Shown here: piece by piece, positions 1 through 6,711 of the stretch | Layout: the number at the start of each line of letters is the position of its first letter | Position numbering within the stretch: the stretch's first letter is position 1 | Source of the DNA: Verrucomicrobiota bacterium | GTDB lineage: Bacteria > Verrucomicrobiota > Verrucomicrobiia > Verrucomicrobiales > Verrucomicrobiaceae | NCBI GenBank assembly: GCA_009885695.1 | Contig: VFKE01000012.1 | Span: forward strand, 1 to 44,131 | Direction: 5' to 3' | Length of the DNA stretch: 44,131 bases | Position numbers and translations under genes: made by a program | The notes under the pieces: generated by a model | Database searches by the model: none | What the model was told of the DNA's origin: nothing | The model's input: the letters and a program-made list of their open reading frames with translations, nothing else

Positions 1-24
1 ACGAGGGCGTCGCTTCTACCTCGT

Positions 25-110
25 CAGCTTCTGGCACTCAATGGCGAGAGACCATAGCGGCTTTTTTATTGCGCCCCCACTTGCTGACTCCGTTCATGCG
101 TAAGCCCTGC
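25..110 (+). repeat. 86-bp dispersed repeat, copy 1
   Basis: This stretch is repeated in the same orientation at 4044-4129 with 83 of 86 bases identical by eye; the three differences are clustered around 68-74. Both strands are open through it. The minus-strand frame ends in GVSKWGRNKKAAMVSRH followed by a stop, and two of the three differences between copies are silent in that frame. It abuts the truncation point of the FkbM-type gene, whose homology begins at the base after the repeat. It may be the end of a mobile element or a dispersed intergenic repeat; no transposase can be assigned to it. Confidence 0.8.
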
Positions 111-614
111 TGGAGAGGCGTCTTGGTTGAACCCCTCCCCGAACTGGCGGCACAATGCAAGATCCGACGGGCCCATTCGAGCGTGGTCAACGCTGCGCTG
201 GTGGCGCCGGACTTTCCGTCGGGAACCATTCAAATCCGTCACGCGAATCTGGTGTCAGTAGTGGAGGGCGCGTATGGTGACCAGAAGCGTGAGGAAGATC
301 ATGCGCTGATTGGACAGATGGTCCAGCGTCTGGGCGAGGTGAGGCAGTTCGATGTTCCGGCGCGCACCCTGACCTCAATTCTGGAGGAATGTGGAGCCCC
401 GGCCAATTTTGATCTATTGTCGCTGGACGTCGAAGGCTATGAAGTGCATGCGCTGCGGGGGTTGGACATGGAAAAGTTCCAGCCCGAATATATTTGTATC
501 GAGACCGAAGCCTTCAGTTTGATCTCTCAATTGCTGGGGGAGCGCTATGTTTTTGTCGAACAGTTAACAGTTCACGATTATCTTTTCAGGCGCAGCAGGT
601 CGGCGGAAGATTGA
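96..614 (+). pseudogene. FkbM-family methyltransferase, 5'-truncated
   Basis: The C-terminal half of an FkbM-type SAM-dependent methyltransferase, the family that O-methylates sugars and other small molecules in polysaccharide and antibiotic pathways. Recognisable family features are WRGVLVEPLPEL, SSVVNAALV, the long middle segment, and LLSLDVEGYEVHALRGLD with YICIETEA near the end. Full-length members have roughly 230-270 residues including an N-terminal glycine-rich SAM loop (DAGAN-like), which is absent here. Homology starts at WRGV at position 111, exactly where the 86-bp repeat ends, so an ATG inside the repeat (96) would be the only start. I read it as a gene cut by the repeat-associated rearrangement. 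Expression as a short protein cannot be excluded, but it would lack the SAM loop. It sits convergent to the sugar-nucleotide genes and probably belonged to the same surface-glycan locus. Confidence 0.75.
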
Positions 615-642
615 ATTTACCGTCCAGTCTTTGCGAAGTCGC

Positions 643-1833
643 TCACGCCTGCAAAAATTCAGCAATGCCCGTCACGACTTCATCCCGTTGTGATTCGCTG
701 AGTTCAGCAAAAATGGGTATGCTCAAGACTTCCGTGGAGAGCTGATGTGCGACCTCGCAGCCCTGGCGGGAGGCCGCGGGCAGGGGGGCGAAACACTCCT
801 GCCGATCCAGGGTGAGAGGATAATACACCTCGCAGCCGATGCCTTTGCTTAGGAGGTGATTCTTCAATACATCCCGCTGGCCGTGGAGCACGCGGAGGGT
901 GAACTGGTTCCAGATGTGCTCGTTGTGCGGGTAGGCGACGGGCAGGACGAGTCGCGCATCGGAGGCGGTGAGGGCTGCGCTTTGCGCGGCGGCACATTTG
1001 CAGTGGGCGGGATCGGCTTGGACGATGCCGGGGACTTGAAGCAGGCGTTCTATGTAGTAGGCAGCGTTGGCCTGCCGGCCCTTCGTGTAGCCCGCGTAGT
1101 GCGGCAGCTTGACACGGAGTAGGGCGGACTGAAGGGCGTCGATGCGGAAATTTCCGCCGATCATCGAATGGTAATACTTCGGCTCCATGCCGTGATTTCT
1201 CAGCGCGCGAGACTTGGCGGCCAGGGTGTCGTCGTTGGTCACGACCAGGCCGCTGTCGCCCAAGCCACCGAGGTTTTTCGATGGGAAGAAACTGTAAGTG
1301 CCGAAGTCGCCGATGGTTCCACAGGCGCGCTCGCGATACGTCGCGCCGATGGCTTGTGCAGCATCCTCGATGACACGCAAGCCATGCTGGCCAGCGAGTT
1401 GCATTAGTCCATCTAAGTCCGCGCTCTGCCCGAAGAGATGCACGGGTATGATGGCTTTGGTTCGCGAGGTGATCTTGGCCGCAGCATCGTTCAAATCAAT
1501 GTTGAAACAGATTGGGCAGACATCGACGAAAACAGGTGTGGCTCCCAAGCGCGAGACACAGCCAGCAGTGGCGAAGAAAGTGAACGCCGGGCACAGCACT
1601 TCGTCGCCGGGCCCGATGTCGAGCGCCATCAATGCTACAAGGATCGCGTCTGTGCCTGAGGAAACTCCGATGGCATGTTTCGCACCGACGAGTTTCGCGA
1701 TTTCATCTTCGAGCGCAGTGATCTCCGGCCCTCCGATGAAGATGCCACTGCGGAAAACTCGTTGGAAGGCGGCGGTGAACTCCGCTTCGAGCGGATGGTT
1801 CTGCGCATTGACGTCAAGAAGGGGGACTGGCAT
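643..1833 (-). CDS. DegT/DnrJ/EryC1/StrS-family PLP aminotransferase
   Basis: A 396-residue fold-type I PLP aminotransferase of the DegT family, which transfers an amino group from glutamate to a keto-sugar nucleotide. Visible hallmarks are the N-terminal LLDVNAQ, the cofactor-binding SSGTDAI near residue 59, the aspartate in VIEDAAQAIGA near 157, and the Schiff-base lysine in SFFPSKNLGGLGD at about K186. The C-terminal part carries HIWNQFTLRV preceded by a 20-25 residue insert with the local sequence HCKCAAAQSA, which is unusual. It starts 8 bp after the stop of the GDP-mannose dehydratase gene, so the two are probably one transcript. The partner suggests a GDP-4-keto-6-deoxymannose substrate (perosamine-type product), but the N-terminal sequence also resembles UDP-keto-sugar aminotransferases, so the substrate is left open. 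Confidence 0.9.
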   Translation of the reverse strand: MPVPLLDVNAQNHPLEAEFTAAFQRVFRSGIFIGGPEITALEDEIAKLVGAKHAIGVSSGTDAILVALMALDIGPGDEVLCPAFTFFATAGCVSRLGATPVFVDVCPICFNIDLNDAAAKITSRTKAIIPVHLFGQSADLDGLMQLAGQHGLRVIEDAAQAIGATYRERACGTIGDFGTYSFFPSKNLGGLGDSGLVVTNDDTLAAKSRALRNHGMEPKYYHSMIGGNFRIDALQSALLRVKLPHYAGYTKGRQANAAYYIERLLQVPGIVQADPAHCKCAAAQSAALTASDARLVLPVAYPHNEHIWNQFTLRVLHGQRDVLKNHLLSKGIGCEVYYPLTLDRQECFAPLPAASRQGCEVAHQLSTEVLSIPIFAELSESQRDEVVTGIAEFLQA

Positions 1834-1841
1834 TCGATGGG

Positions 1842-2858
1842 TCAGGCGGGCTGATGTTTGCTCATGTGTAATTCGGCCTCGGCCATTTTCAGGTCGGCGT
1901 CGACCATGATTTTGGTGAGTTCCTTGAACTTCACTTTCGGTTCCCAGCCGAGCTGCTTCTTCGCTTTGCTGGAGTCGCCGATGAGGAGTTCGACTTCCGC
2001 CGGGCGTTCATAGCGGGCGTCGTGCTTGACGTATTTTTTCCAGTCCAGGTCAAGCAATCCAAATGCTTCCTCGACGAATTCCTGGACGCTGTGGGTTTCT
2101 CCGGTGGCGACGACATAGTCATCGGGCTGGTCCTGCTGGAGCATAAGCCACATTATCTCCACGTAATCTTTGGCGTAGCCCCAGTCGCGTTTGGCATCGA
2201 GATTGCCCAGGTAAAGCACGTTTTGCATGCCGAGTTTGATTCGTGCGGCAGCGCGGGTGATTTTGCGCGTGACAAAGGTCTCGCCTCGCCGCGGTGATTC
2301 ATGGTTGAACAGAATGCCGTTGCTGGCATGAAGGTTGTAGCTCTCCCGGTAGTTCACCGTGAGCCAGTAGGCAAAGACCTTGGCGCAACCGTAAGGGGAG
2401 CGTGGCCAGAAGGGTGTGGTCTCTTTTTGTGGGATCTCCTGAACTTTTCCGAACATCTCCGAAGATGAAGCCTGATAGAAGCGGACTTTCTCGACCAGAC
2501 CGGTCTCGCGGATGGCTTCCAGAATGCGGAGCGTGCCGAGGCCGTCGATGTCTCCCGTGCTTTCCGGAATGTCAAAGCTGACCCGCACATGGCTCTGAGC
2601 GCCGAGGTTGTAGACTTCGTCGGGCTTCAGGTTGTAGAGCAACTTCACCAGCGCGGAGGAGTCAGTGAGATCGCCATAGTGCAGAAAAAGCCGCGCACCG
2701 TTGAGGTGCCGATCCTGATAGAGGTGATCAATGCGAGAAGTGTTGAATGTCGATGCACGGCGGATGATGCCATGAACTTCATAGCCCTTGGCGAGTAGAA
2801 GTTCGGCGAGATAAGATCCGTCCTGGCCAGTGATGCCTGTGATGAGTGCGCGTTTCAT
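1842..2858 (-). CDS. gmd: GDP-mannose 4,6-dehydratase
   Basis: A 338-residue extended short-chain dehydrogenase that converts GDP-D-mannose to GDP-4-keto-6-deoxy-D-mannose, the branch point to GDP-fucose, GDP-rhamnose and GDP-perosamine. The NADP-binding loop is [19 protein letters not shown] at the N-terminus. ASSSEMFG supplies the catalytic Ser/Glu region, [12 protein letters not shown] the Tyr-x3-Lys pair, and [21 protein letters not shown] is the family signature. Length is slightly below the usual 345-375. The ATG at 2858 is followed at once by MKRALITG, so the start is secure. It is the first gene of a two-gene unit with the downstream aminotransferase and diverges from the vapBC module. 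Confidence 0.95.
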   Translation of the reverse strand: MKRALITGITGQDGSYLAELLLAKGYEVHGIIRRASTFNTSRIDHLYQDRHLNGARLFLHYGDLTDSSALVKLLYNLKPDEVYNLGAQSHVRVSFDIPESTGDIDGLGTLRILEAIRETGLVEKVRFYQASSSEMFGKVQEIPQKETTPFWPRSPYGCAKVFAYWLTVNYRESYNLHASNGILFNHESPRRGETFVTRKITRAAARIKLGMQNVLYLGNLDAKRDWGYAKDYVEIMWLMLQQDQPDDYVVATGETHSVQEFVEEAFGLLDLDWKKYVKHDARYERPAEVELLIGDSSKAKKQLGWEPKVKFKELTKIMVDADLKMAEAELHMSKHQPA

Positions 2859-2979
2859 GAGAAATGGACGAAATGCATAACATCGACCCCGGCACTTCGC
2901 AGGATATTTTTCTGGGAATTGTCCTTGGTGCCGGGCCGGGACGACATGGGCGCTAACGCAAGCCCCTTCCTAGAATGGG

Positions 2980-3007
2980 TTGCAAATTTAATTATTTACC
3001 CTAAAAT
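2980..3007 (+). promoter_or_regulatory. Probable promoter of the first vapBC module
   Basis: TTGCAA at 2980-2985 and TAAAAT at 3002-3007 are separated by 16 bp and match sigma70-type hexamers well. The -10 box ends only 9 bp before the antitoxin ATG at 3017, so transcription would start about 2-4 nt before the start codon. That predicts a leaderless or near-leaderless mRNA, and no Shine-Dalgarno sequence is present. Confidence 0.5.
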
Positions 3008-3016
3008 ACGAAACGT

Positions 3017-3229
3017 ATGACAACTTCACTCTTATCACCCAAATACCAAATCGTAATCCCGAAAGAGGTTCGGAAATCCTTGCGGCTCCAGCCAGGCCAG
3101 AAGCTCCAGGTTGTCGCCAAAGACGGACATGTTGAACTCCGCCCCATTTTAGTTCCTGAACAACTCATCGGATATCTCAAAGGGGCCAAGCCGCTGGTCT
3201 TTGAGCGGGAAGCAGACCGGTTGATTTAA
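3017..3229 (+). CDS. vapB: AbrB/MazE-fold antitoxin (VapB type)
   Basis: A 70-residue SpoVT/AbrB-fold DNA-binding antitoxin. The swapped-hairpin motif is plain: SPKYQIVIPKEVRKSLRLQPGQKLQVVAKDG, followed by a strand ELRPI and a short C-terminal tail (GYLKGAKPLVFEREADRL) that in this family wraps the toxin's active site. It precedes a PIN-domain gene by 11 bp, the usual VapBC arrangement, and is expected to bind the toxin and autorepress the shared promoter just upstream. The ATG lies directly after a good -10 box, which supports this start. Flanking genes are unrelated sugar-nucleotide genes, fitting an acquired module. Confidence 0.9.
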   Translation: MTTSLLSPKYQIVIPKEVRKSLRLQPGQKLQVVAKDGHVELRPILVPEQLIGYLKGAKPLVFEREADRLI

Positions 3230-3240
3230 TTCAGCGACTT

Positions 3241-3639
3241 ATGAGCAAACATATTCTCGACTCCAGTGCTTGGATTGAATGCCTCGACGACGGTCCGAAT
3301 ACCCGGCATTTCGGTCCCATTCTCTTGAAGTCACCGGGTCTCGTGATGCCCGCCATCGTGATCACCGAGGTGCGCAAGGTCGTGTTGAAACAACGCACTC
3401 TCCAAGAGGCGGACGCAGTAACTCAAGCCATGTCTTGCTGTGAAATTGTTCCCATTGACGAAACCATCGCCGCTGCCGCCGCGGACCTTTTTATCGCTCA
3501 CAAACTCCCCCTCGCGGACTCTCTAATCTATGCCGTGGCGCTTGCTCACAACGCTACCCTCTGGACCCAAGACGATGATTTCAAAAATCTCCCCCAAGTC
3601 CGCTATTTTCCCAAGCTAAAATCAAAAGCCAAGCCATGA
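3241..3639 (+). CDS. vapC: PIN-domain ribonuclease toxin (VapC type)
   Basis: A 132-residue PIN-domain protein, expected to be a Mg2+-dependent endoribonuclease inactivated by the antitoxin encoded just upstream. Acidic active-site positions are visible: HILDSSAWIECL (first Asp), VITEVRKVVL (Glu), LPLADSLIYAVAL (Asp) and LWTQDDDF (terminal Asp region). Size and layout are normal for VapC. No ribosome-binding site is seen in front of the ATG at 3241, so translation probably depends on coupling or an SD-independent mechanism. The 3' end abuts the broken remains of a second, oppositely oriented PIN gene at about 3640. Confidence 0.9.
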   Translation: MSKHILDSSAWIECLDDGPNTRHFGPILLKSPGLVMPAIVITEVRKVVLKQRTLQEADAVTQAMSCCEIVPIDETIAAAAADLFIAHKLPLADSLIYAVALAHNATLWTQDDDFKNLPQVRYFPKLKSKAKP

Positions 3640-3749
3640 ACCACGGCATCAAACCCTAAGTCCTCGGTAAACAGTTTTTGTGCCGCATCCCGCAGCGATG
3701 CCTCACCGATGAAGTGGTCCGCTAGCACGGTGGCATCAATGGCAATCAT
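3640..3749 (-). pseudogene. PIN-domain toxin remnant
   Basis: Reading from an ATG at 3749 on the minus strand gives MIAIDATVLADHFIGEASLR and then AAQKLFTEDLGFDAV, the first 35 or so residues of a PIN-domain toxin with the first catalytic aspartate in place. Homology stops about where the 3' end of the intact vapC begins (3639); beyond it the frame only runs antisense to vapC. The remaining three quarters of the toxin are missing. It follows an intact antitoxin gene on the same strand (gap about 40 bp), so this is the debris of a second toxin-antitoxin pair. Confidence 0.65.
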
Positions 3750-3789
3750 AAGGGTGCTGATCGAGTCTCGAAGTTGCGCGCGATGAACG

Positions 3790-4038
3790 TTACATCCGCC
3801 CTTCTTCAATCGCCGCGTCTATCTGCTCCGCCGTCAGGAAACTCGTCATTCCCTGGCGCAGCTTGTCAGTCTCTGCGATCACGCTGGCGATCACTTCCGC
3901 GCGGCTCAACTCCTTTGGCAATGCCTGCGCAAACACCGCCACCGCCTCATCATTCACACTGCGCTGATGCATGCGCGCCAGTCGTGTCAGCATGGCGTGG
4001 AGAGTATCCGGGGGGGTGTGCAAAGTGAGCGTGGCCAT
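3790..4038 (-). CDS. FitA/Arc-type ribbon-helix-helix antitoxin, orphaned
   Basis: An 82-residue protein whose N-terminus, MATLTLHTPPDTLHAMLTRL followed by ARMHQRSVNDEAVAVFAQAL, is a ribbon-helix-helix domain of the FitA type: a short DNA-contacting strand, then two helices with the RS.NDEA turn. The C-terminal half (SRAEVIASVIAETDKLRQGM and onward) is the usual toxin-binding tail. I chose the ATG at 4038 because it puts the strand at the extreme N-terminus; an in-frame upstream start at 4056 lies inside the 86-bp repeat. Its toxin partner downstream is only a fragment, so this antitoxin appears to be an orphan that could still act on homologous toxins or as a repressor. Confidence 0.7.
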   Translation of the reverse strand: MATLTLHTPPDTLHAMLTRLARMHQRSVNDEAVAVFAQALPKELSRAEVIASVIAETDKLRQGMTSFLTAEQIDAAIEEGRM

Positions 4039-4043
4039 GACGC

Positions 4044-4129
4044 CAGCTTCTGGCACTCAATGGCGAGAGACCATAGCGGCTTTTTTATAACGACCCCACT
4101 TGCTGACTCCGTTCATGCGTAAGCCCTGC
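4044..4129 (+). repeat. 86-bp dispersed repeat, copy 2
   Basis: Direct copy of the repeat at 25-110 with three mismatches. The minus-strand frame reads GVSKWGRYKKAAMVSRH and a stop. Relative to copy 1 it has one amino-acid change and two silent changes. It begins 6 bp upstream of the orphan antitoxin start and ends 31 bp before a CRISPR-like repeat. Together the two copies bracket a 4.1-kb accessory segment. Confidence 0.8.
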
Positions 4130-4160
4130 ACCTCCCCTTTGACTCCGCCTCTCCCATGTG

Positions 4161-4193
4161 GTCGCCGCCCGCGAGGGCGGCGCGGATTGAAAC
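4161..4193 (+). repeat. Solitary CRISPR-like direct repeat (type I-C style)
   Basis: These 33 bp start with GTCGC, form a perfect 8-bp stem CGCCGCCC/GGGCGGCG around the loop GCGA, and end in GCGGATTGAAAC. Start, stem position, length and the ATTGAAAC tail all match the known type I-C/I-U class of CRISPR repeats. No second repeat occurs within 100 bp on either side and no cas gene is in the window. Immediately downstream is an IS481-type transposase remnant whose reading frame begins inside the ATTGAAAC tail. It could be a leftover from a deleted array or a chance hairpin at an element end. Confidence 0.45.
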
Positions 4194-4351
4194 TGAAGTT
4201 TGTGACTCTTGCCAACAATGGAAGGTTTAGTGTGACGGAGCTCTGTGAGGAGTTTGGGATCAGTCGCAAAATGGCCGCAAGTGTCTGGTGCTTCATGCCC
4301 AAGGAGGGGCAGTGTGGTTGGCCGATGCCAGCCGTGCTCCGCGCAGTGTGA
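4187..4351 (+). pseudogene. IS481-type transposase N-terminal remnant, frameshifted
   Basis: The frame from 4187 reads LKLKFVTLANNGRFSVTELC followed by EEFGISRK, the N-terminal helix-turn-helix of IS481-like transposases (TELC.EFGISRKTGYKW). After SRK the frame is wrong; a one-base shift near 4270 continues as GRKCLV and then QGGAVWLADASRAPRSV, which matches the conserved GG..GLADRSRAP segment of the family. Nothing of the DDE catalytic domain follows. The remnant ends about 85 bp before rplS. Frameshift plus loss of about 80 percent of the gene make it clearly dead. Confidence 0.7.
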
Positions 4352-4438
4352 AAAAAACATCTTGCAAGCAGCATGATTTTTGCCAAGGTGCTCACCCGTC
4401 TATCCCTTGTAGGGCGGCAATTTTACACAACACGCGCC

Positions 4439-4816
4439 ATGAGCATCATCACCAAAATCGAGCACGAACAACTTAGGAAGAATATCCCCGCTTTCTGGGT
4501 GGGGGATACTGTGAAAGTTCACACGCGTGTCATCGAAGGCGAGAAAGAGCGTATTCAGATTTTCGCCGGCATCGTCATCGCCTACCAAGGCAACAGCTCA
4601 AACAAGGCTTTTACCGTCCGCAAGATTTCCTACGGCGAAGGTGTCGAACGCGTGTTCCCGATGCACACTCCGCGCATCGCGAAAATCGAAGTCGTCAAAA
4701 AAGGCCGCGTCCGGCGTGCCCGCCTTCATTATCTGCGTGATCGCGTTGGCCGTGAGGCGGTGAACGTGAATGAAGTCCGCAAAGAGCAGGCTGCTAACCA
4801 GCCGGTTGAAGCCTGA
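4439..4816 (+). CDS. rplS: 50S ribosomal protein L19
   Basis: A 126-residue L19, which sits at the 30S-50S interface near the bridge to the small subunit. Family sequence is evident throughout: PAFWVGDTVKVHTRVIEGEK, IQIFAGIVIAYQGNSSNKAFTVRKISYGEGVERVFPMHTP (seen from about residue 38), then KKGRVRRARLHYLRDRVGREAV. The ATG at 4439 is chosen over an in-frame upstream start at 4373 because MSIITKIEHEQL is where L19 proteins begin. The usual neighbours trmD and rimM are absent; it is isolated between transposase debris and a convergent acyl-CoA dehydrogenase gene 6 bp away. The leader is CA-rich (TTTTACACAACACGCGCC) with no Shine-Dalgarno sequence. Confidence 0.95.
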   Translation: MSIITKIEHEQLRKNIPAFWVGDTVKVHTRVIEGEKERIQIFAGIVIAYQGNSSNKAFTVRKISYGEGVERVFPMHTPRIAKIEVVKKGRVRRARLHYLRDRVGREAVNVNEVRKEQAANQPVEA

Positions 4817-4822
4817 ACAGGC

Positions 4823-6691
4823 TCACGCGGTGACGGTGGAGTTCCTGCCTGAATCGGTGAAGGCGCAAATCGAGCGGTCGGAGTTCCAGATCAAGGCGCG
4901 AAACTTCCCGTCGATGATCTCGCGGGAGAACTGGCTTTGAAGTTTGACGAGGTTTAGCACCCGTTCCACTTCGCGCGCACCCAGGCTGGAATCCTCGATC
5001 ATGGTCTGCGCCCGGGATACGGTCGCGCTCAAGACAAAAATCTCGGTGGCGATGTCCACTAAGCGGCCCAGGACGAGCTGCTCGCGTTCAAGCTTGGGCC
5101 CGAACCAGGTCATGGCATGGAAGATGGCGCGAGCCAGCCGGCGGCTCTGCCGCGCCACGCGTCGCATCTCGTGGGTCAGCGCGGGGTGTAGATTCGCAAT
5201 GGCATGTCCGGGTATCACTGGAAGCCATTTTCGCGGATACCACAGCACGTAGTGACGCACTGCTTTCAGCGCGGCTGATACGCGCTCCCTGAGCGGCAGC
5301 CTTGAATTGAACATGGCCGCGCCGAGCTTCAGGTGCGGATCAAGTATCTCACGCGCGATGAAGAGGCGCATGATTTCGCTGCTGCCTTCAAAGATGGTGT
5401 TGATGCGCGCATCACGGAAGAAGCGCTCCACCGGCTCGGGTTTTTCTTCTCTGTCGGCCTGGCTCTGCGCGGTTTCATAGCCGCGTCCGCCGCGAATTTG
5501 CATGGTGTTGTCCATGATCTCCCACGAGCGTTCCGTTCCCCACAATTTCGCCATCGCGGCTTCCAATCGAACATCGGCATTCTTGTCGCGATCCACCAGG
5601 GCACTGACGTAAAGGGTCACGGCTTCCATGGCGAACGTGTTCGCGGACATGCGCGCCAGTTTTTCGGCGATCGCCCCATGCCGCCCGATGGGTTGGCCCC
5701 ATTGCACGCGCGAGCTTGTCCATTGCATGCAGATGTCGAGACAGCGCTTCGCCAGTCCGGTGCAGGCCGCGGGAAGTGTGATCCGTCCGGTGTTCAGCGT
5801 GGCCAGCGCGACCTTTAGACCGCGTCCTTCGCCGCCGATGATATTCGTCTTGGGCACGCGCACATCCCGAAAGCGGATGACTCCGTTGTAAAGCGCGCGC
5901 AAGCCCATGAAATGACAGCGGCGGACGATCTCTACCCCAGGCATGCTGGTCTCCACGATAAAGGCCGATGTGGCGTGGGGATTCTTCACCGTGGCGGTGC
6001 GGGCCATGACCACGATGACGCCCGCGCGGGTTCCGTTGGTACACCAGAGTTTCTCGCCATTGATGATAAAATCGTCGCCGTCCGCTATCGCGCTGGTCTT
6101 CATCCGTGCGGGGTCCGATCCCACGTCAGGTTCTGTCAGGGCGAAGGCGCTGATTTCACCGGCGGCGCAGCGTGGCAGGAAACGGGCTTTCTGTTCCTCG
6201 GTGCCGAACAGCATCAAGGGCTGGGGCAGACCGATGGACTGGTGCGCCGAGAGCAGCGCCGTGATGTTACCGCAGAATCCGCCGAGCAACATCGCGGTGC
6301 GCGAATAATTCGTTTGCGAAAGTCCCAGTCCGCCGTGCTTGACGGGAATCTTGATGCCGAAGGCACCCAACTTCCGCAGTCCGTCGAGCACTGCATCTGG
6401 AATTTCGCCGTCGCGGTCGATGGCATCAGGATCGGCTTGATCGTCGAGAAACTTTTTTACACGGACGATGAAGGCGTCACCCTGATCCCTGTCCTCGATG
6501 CTCTGCGCGGGGAAGGGCAGCAACCGTGAGAAGTCCGGCGCGCCGTCGAGCATGGTGGCTGCGAAGCCGGTGTTGCGCGGACGATCCTCCCGCGCTGCTT
6601 CGGTCATTTCGAGTGCCGCGCGCTGGCCTGCGGACATGCGTGAGGTATCAAGGACGACTTTTGCACCTGGGGGAGTTTCGGTAATTTTCAT
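4823..6691 (-). CDS. Acyl-CoA dehydrogenase family protein (FadE-like)
   Basis: A 622-residue flavoprotein of the acyl-CoA dehydrogenase superfamily, expected to introduce the trans-2 double bond in beta-oxidation and pass electrons to ETF. Family motifs in order: AFALTEPDVGSDPARMKTSA (FAD/substrate region), LWCTNGTRAGVIVVMAR, IRGGRGYE, and RINTIFEGSSEIMRLFIAREI. The catalytic base region lies around IFEGSSEI. At over 600 residues it is longer than the 380-400 residue classical enzymes, with an N-terminal extension of about 60 residues and an added C-terminal helical part after residue 450, as in long FadE-like forms. It is the last gene of the lipid-degradation operon (20 bp after fadJ) and converges on rplS. 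Confidence 0.9.
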   Translation of the reverse strand: MKITETPPGAKVVLDTSRMSAGQRAALEMTEAAREDRPRNTGFAATMLDGAPDFSRLLPFPAQSIEDRDQGDAFIVRVKKFLDDQADPDAIDRDGEIPDAVLDGLRKLGAFGIKIPVKHGGLGLSQTNYSRTAMLLGGFCGNITALLSAHQSIGLPQPLMLFGTEEQKARFLPRCAAGEISAFALTEPDVGSDPARMKTSAIADGDDFIINGEKLWCTNGTRAGVIVVMARTATVKNPHATSAFIVETSMPGVEIVRRCHFMGLRALYNGVIRFRDVRVPKTNIIGGEGRGLKVALATLNTGRITLPAACTGLAKRCLDICMQWTSSRVQWGQPIGRHGAIAEKLARMSANTFAMEAVTLYVSALVDRDKNADVRLEAAMAKLWGTERSWEIMDNTMQIRGGRGYETAQSQADREEKPEPVERFFRDARINTIFEGSSEIMRLFIAREILDPHLKLGAAMFNSRLPLRERVSAALKAVRHYVLWYPRKWLPVIPGHAIANLHPALTHEMRRVARQSRRLARAIFHAMTWFGPKLEREQLVLGRLVDIATEIFVLSATVSRAQTMIEDSSLGAREVERVLNLVKLQSQFSREIIDGKFRALIWNSDRSICAFTDSGRNSTVTA

Positions 6692-6711
6692 GGTGTGATG
6701 CTGTGATTGAA

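Noticed and set aside
4100..4200. A CRISPR array around the single repeat
   Set aside because: No second copy of the repeat occurs at spacer distance on either side and no cas gene is in the window, so only a solitary repeat can be reported.
4811..4822. GCCTGAACAGGC as a terminator between rplS and the acyl-CoA dehydrogenase gene
   Set aside because: The stem is only 5 bp with a 2-nt loop and there is no U-tract, too weak to call.
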